From the NCBI GenBank assembly GCA_035697245.1, contig DASSDH010000239.1, positions 1-8,206 on the forward strand: 8,206 nucleotides of DNA. Reading direction: 5' to 3'. Positions 5,629 to 8,206 of this stretch are shown piece by piece (within the stretch, counting starts at the first letter, position 1; each line of letters opens with the position of its first letter). Source of the DNA: JACVRX01 sp035697245 (GTDB lineage: Bacteria > Actinomycetota > Actinomycetes > Jiangellales > Jiangellaceae). The position numbers were made by a program, and so were the translations under genes. The notes beneath the pieces were generated by a model. The model saw only the letters and a list, made by a program, of their open reading frames with translations, was not told where the DNA came from and made no database searches.

Positions 5629-7346
5629 CGGTTGGCCTCCTGCTTGCGGGCCTGCCCGACCCAGACGAGTGACTCGCGCAGCGCCTGCCCAGCGCCGGGA
5701 TCAAGACCGAGCTTGTCCACTCGGTCCGTGAACCGCTCTCGCTCCGGCGCCAACAACGCGTAGGTGCGTCGGCGCAAGTCGGACCGGGCTTCGTCGGCGA
5801 GCCGGCGGATTGCCTGGTCGCCGAAGATCGCCTCCAGCAATTTCTGCCCGACTACGGCGGTGCCGCCGGCTATCCCGATCTCCGCTCCGGTCAGCCCGGC
5901 CGTGGACGCGAACACCACGATCATGAGGGCTAGGGCCAGACCGTTGATCCCGAACGAGAGGACCCGCGCGGTGAATCGCTTGTCCTGGCCCTCTGTGCGG
6001 ACCAACTCCAGGACACCGCCCTGCCAGCCGCGCACCGCGGCCGCAGCCTTCGTGCTGAGCTCATCGCTGCTCCGGGACAGGTCGTCGCCCGCGAGCAGCG
6101 ATCGCCCACCGGCGGTGTCGCGCCACGCGGCGTCGGCTCGCTCTGCGGCGCGATCAGCTTCGTCGACCAGCAGTGCCTGCAGCCCGTGCTCGATGGCCTC
6201 CGTGACGTCCTCGGCGGGCTGCTGCCGGCCACTGAAAAAGGCGCTGATACGGTCCCGGAGCCTACCGACCGTCTCCTCCAGGGAGCGGAAAAAGTCGCCG
6301 GTTCCAACGAAGTCCTGCCACCGGGCGAGTACCTCGCCGCGCAGCATGCTTCCGTCCCTCGTCGCCCGATCGATCGACTCGGATGCCTCGGCGTATGGCC
6401 GCTCGGCAGCGGCACGCAGGTCCTTCGCCGAGGTGTGCTGCTCGTCGGCGGCGTTCGCCAATGGAGGTGTACGGCGGACGATTCCCTCGACGGCGCCATC
6501 GAGAGTGCGGCGGACGACCTCGCCCCGCGCCGCGGTGTCAGATGCGAGTTCGGCGAGCCAGGCTGACACGGACTCGATGTGACCGGACGGCAGCATGCCG
6601 TCGGCACCGATCGTCGTCTCGTCGATCACGAACAACGGGGCCGAACCCAGTCCCTGTTCCGCGAGCATGCTGGCGAAGTGCCGACGTACCTCGTCCGCTG
6701 CGCCGGGCGGCACGCGGTCGAGCACGACGGCGACGGCCGCGCTGCGTTCAGCAGCGGCACGAAGCAAGTCCCACGGGACGGCGTCGGCGTACCGGGCGGC
6801 CGTCGTGACAAACAACCAGAGATCGGCGGCGGCGAGCAACTGTCCCGCGAGCTGGCGGTTCTGGGTCACCACGGAGTCGATGTCCGGAGCGTCGAGCAGC
6901 GCCAGGCCTTGCGGCACGGACTCGTCGGCGACCAGATGCAAGGTCCCTGGCGCGGCCAGCTCCGCATCTGTGACCCTTGCCAGCCCGGGCAAGATGCGGT
7001 CTCCGGTGAACCAAACGGCGTCCTCAGGGTGATGCGCGAGCACCGGTGCCCGGGTGGTAGGGCGGAGCACGCCCGTCTCGCTGACTGGCCGGCCCACAAT
7101 GGCATTGACCAGCGTCGACTTGCCAGCGCCCGTCGAGCCACCGACGACGACGAGAAGCGGGGCGTCGATCTCGCGAAGCCGAGGCAGGACGTAGTCATCG
7201 AGTTGGGTGGCGATCTCGCGGCGGGTGCGGCGGCCGTTCGGCGCGTCCGGCAGATCCAGCGGCAGGCGCACGGCCCCGACCCGATCCCGGAGAACGCCGA
7301 GCGCGTCCAGGACGCTGCCGGGCGCTTCGGTGATCGTCACGGCCAT
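5625..7346 (-). CDS. Dynamin-like/YfjP-type membrane GTPase, DynA-like
   Basis: This is a 573-residue GTPase with P-loop GSTGAGKST (70-78), switch threonines PTT (96-98), and G3 DAPD (152-155). The G4 position reads VVLDRVPP (207-214), so the usual NKxD is degenerate. A helical middle region (about 270-455) is followed by two adjacent hydrophobic segments (about 462-482 and 486-505) and a charged tail. This is the layout of a bacterial dynamin-like membrane protein, and it resembles Streptomyces DynA as recalled. It is the first gene of the minus-strand block and overlaps its partner GTPase by ATGA. The start is uncertain: the ATG at 7346 has GGCAGGA only three bases away, while a GTG two codons later has better spacing from the same site. 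A frame extending upstream to 7643 runs into the divergent PEBP gene and is rejected. Confidence 0.88.
   Translation of the reverse strand: MAVTITEAPGSVLDALGVLRDRVGAVRLPLDLPDAPNGRRTRREIATQLDDYVLPRLREIDAPLLVVVGGSTGAGKSTLVNAIVGRPVSETGVLRPTTRAPVLAHHPEDAVWFTGDRILPGLARVTDAELAAPGTLHLVADESVPQGLALLDAPDIDSVVTQNRQLAGQLLAAADLWLFVTTAARYADAVPWDLLRAAAERSAAVAVVLDRVPPGAADEVRRHFASMLAEQGLGSAPLFVIDETTIGADGMLPSGHIESVSAWLAELASDTAARGEVVRRTLDGAVEGIVRRTPPLANAADEQHTSAKDLRAAAERPYAEASESIDRATRDGSMLRGEVLARWQDFVGTGDFFRSLEETVGRLRDRISAFFSGRQQPAEDVTEAIEHGLQALLVDEADRAAERADAAWRDTAGGRSLLAGDDLSRSSDELSTKAAAAVRGWQGGVLELVRTEGQDKRFTARVLSFGINGLALALMIVVFASTAGLTGAEIGIAGGTAVVGQKLLEAIFGDQAIRRLADEARSDLRRRTYALLAPERERFTDRVDKLGLDPGAGQALRESLVWVGQARKQEANR
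5636..5641 (-). promoter_or_regulatory. Ribosome binding site of the DynB-like GTPase
   Basis: AGGAGG on the minus strand, seven bases before the ATG at 5628 and inside the last codons of the upstream GTPase. Despite the ATGA overlap, the second gene can therefore recruit ribosomes itself. Confidence 0.8.
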
Positions 7347-7455
7347 GCATCCTGCCGGTACCCCGTGCCTGCGGCCAAGTCGGTCGACAGATTGGTATGG
7401 GCTCGTCACCGTCTTGGTAATACGGTCGGTCCCACACAGCTGACGAGGAGGTCGC
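7347..7455. promoter_or_regulatory. Divergent intergenic region between the GTPase block and the PEBP gene
   Basis: This 109-bp region must carry the promoters for both directions, unless upstream transcription reads through. It contains an inverted repeat ACCGT-N9-ACGGT (7408-7426), whose spacer includes TTGGTA. TTGGTA is repeated at 7392-7397 and 7414-7419, starts 22 bp apart, about two helical turns. These could be operator half-sites. I cannot assign a clean -35/-10 pair on either strand: TAATAC at 7418-7423 is the best plus-strand -10-like hexamer, but its spacing from TTGGTA (20 bp) is too long. Confidence 0.4.
7446..7451 (+). promoter_or_regulatory. Ribosome binding site of the PEBP gene
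   Basis: AGGAGG four bases before the ATG at 7456, inside GACGAGGAGGTCGC. It supports that start. Confidence 0.8.
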
Positions 7456-7998
7456 ATGTCGCTGGAACGGCCCACCGCCCCTGACCCGTATGAGCTCCTG
7501 CCCGAGGTCGGATCGTTCACTGTCGAGAGCGACGACGTGCGGGACGGCGAGCACATGAGTGACCAACACGCCTTCGACGACTGGGGTGTGGGCGGGGGCA
7601 ACGTCTCCCCCCACCTGAGGTGGTCGGGAGCGCCGGCGGACACCCGCAGCTACACGGTGTCCTGTTTCGACCCAGATGCTCCAACTCCAAGTGGATTCTG
7701 GCACTGGATCCTTGTCGATCTGTCCGAGACGACGACCGAGCTCCCCCGCGGCATCGGAACCGCTGACGAGTCGGAGCTGCCGGGCGCGTTCTCGGTGCGC
7801 AACGACTTCGGGAAGACCGGTTACGGCGGCCCTGCGCCGTCGGAGGGCGACGTCCCGCACCGGTACTACTTCGTCGTGCATGCGGTCGACGTTCCGTCAC
7901 TCGGCGTGCCGCATGACGCAATGCCTGCTGTCGTCGCATTCAACCTGGCATTCCATACGCTTGCCCGGGCCATGATCGTTCCCACCTGGCGCAGGTGA
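7456..7998 (+). CDS. YbhB/YbcL-family phosphatidylethanolamine-binding-like (PEBP) protein
   Basis: This 180-residue cytoplasmic protein is the usual length for bacterial Raf-kinase-inhibitor-like PEBP proteins. The ligand-pocket motifs are visible: CFDPDAPTPSGFWHW (70-84), with the DPDAP core, and GYGGPAPSEGDVPHRYYF (122-139), with the HRYxF element. NVSPHLRWSGAP (49-60) is the typical early strand. There is no signal peptide. The family binds anionic or phosphorylated small ligands; in bacteria the actual role is mostly unknown, so none is assigned. It starts the plus-strand unit, divergent from the GTPases, and is followed after 35 bases by the YbaK-like gene. Loose functional ties to the GTPase block cannot be claimed from position alone. 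Confidence 0.93.
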   Translation: MSLERPTAPDPYELLPEVGSFTVESDDVRDGEHMSDQHAFDDWGVGGGNVSPHLRWSGAPADTRSYTVSCFDPDAPTPSGFWHWILVDLSETTTELPRGIGTADESELPGAFSVRNDFGKTGYGGPAPSEGDVPHRYYFVVHAVDVPSLGVPHDAMPAVVAFNLAFHTLARAMIVPTWRR

Positions 7999-8033
7999 GC
8001 CTTCGTCCGTCCTCAAGACCGAGGGTCGATTTC

Positions 8034-8206
8034 GTGAGCAAACCATTGATCGGCACGCTGCAGACCGTTCCGGCCAAGGAGCGACCGGACCTGCTGGCCG
8101 AGCCGGTGTGGGCGGCACTCAGCGCCCGCCCCGAGGCGGAGGTCTACGTCGCCGAGATCGACCCGACGTTGGCCGACACCGCCCAGTTCTGCGCGGCCTA
8201 TGGGGT
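8034..8206 (+). CDS. YbaK/EbsC-family aminoacyl-tRNA deacylase-like protein (partial, cut by right edge)
   Basis: A GTG at 8034-8036 opens a frame that runs to the window end with 57 complete codons. GAGGG (8021-8025) lies eight bases upstream. The visible part reads VSKPLIGTLQTVPAKERPDL, then a helix with EPVWAAL, then VYVAEIDPTLADTAQFCAAYG. This last block matches the N-terminus of actinobacterial YbaK/EbsC proteins as I remember them. Such proteins hydrolyse mischarged aminoacyl-tRNA, such as Cys-tRNA(Pro). The catalytic part lies beyond the edge, so activity cannot be judged. It is probably co-transcribed with the PEBP gene, since only 35 bases separate them and no clear terminator is seen. 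Confidence 0.75.
   Translation, partial: MSKPLIGTLQTVPAKERPDLLAEPVWAALSARPEAEVYVAEIDPTLADTAQFCAAYG

Noticed and set aside
7347..7643. Upstream extension of the DynA-like reading frame by 99 codons
   Set aside because: It runs across the divergent gap and into the PEBP gene on the other strand; the extra residues show no GTPase-family features.
8011..8024. CCTC/GAGG pairing that could mask the ribosome site of the YbaK-like gene
   Set aside because: The stem is only four base pairs and any GAGG site readily finds a CCTC nearby; there is no further support.

Overview
The window looks like ordinary chromosomal DNA from a high-GC actinomycete. The evidence is strongly G/C-biased codons, strong AGGAGG ribosome sites mixed with GTG starts, and an EttA, an SSB paralogue and two membrane GTPases of actinobacterial type. 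The order or genus cannot be fixed from the sequence alone. No phage, IS element, tRNA, rRNA or CRISPR array is visible, and no gene is obviously broken.

Layout. From about 7346 down to 64 runs a long minus-strand block. In transcription order it holds two dynamin-like, YfjP-type GTPases with C-terminal membrane segments (7346-5625 and 5628-4003, overlapping by ATGA), an SSB paralogue without the classical acidic tip (3871-3335), the translation factor EttA (3222-1546), two tandem hot-dog acyl-CoA thioesterases (1546-1097 and 1097-699) and a 212-residue protein of unknown function (702-64). The last four genes each overlap the next by 1 or 4 bases, so their translation is probably coupled. 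The two gaps in the block, 131 bp before ssb and 112 bp before ettA, are the only places where promoters or terminators could sit inside it; the second holds a GC-rich hairpin. On the plus strand, divergent from the GTPases across a 109-bp gap, lie a YbhB/YbcL (PEBP) protein (7456-7998) and, cut by the right edge, the start of a YbaK/EbsC-family protein (8034 onward). The first 63 bases hold a 13-bp direct repeat and a possible start of another minus-strand gene.

How the genes may work together. The most informative cluster is GTPase-GTPase-SSB. From memory, Streptomyces has a pair of dynamin-like proteins, DynA and DynB, that stabilise FtsZ rings during sporulation septation, and its paralogous SsbB has been linked to chromosome segregation in sporulation. 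Their adjacency here suggests, as inference, a conserved module joining membrane work at septa with single-stranded DNA handling. The ettA-thioesterase-unknown part resembles the Mycobacterium tuberculosis Rv2474c-Rv2478c region as I recall it, so this is mostly a conserved actinobacterial neighbourhood and not an accessory island. I found no clear sign of a wholly new defence or mobile system. The second-look items are the GTPase/SSB module, the tandem thioesterase duplication, the unknown 212-residue protein and a few small repeats and hairpins.
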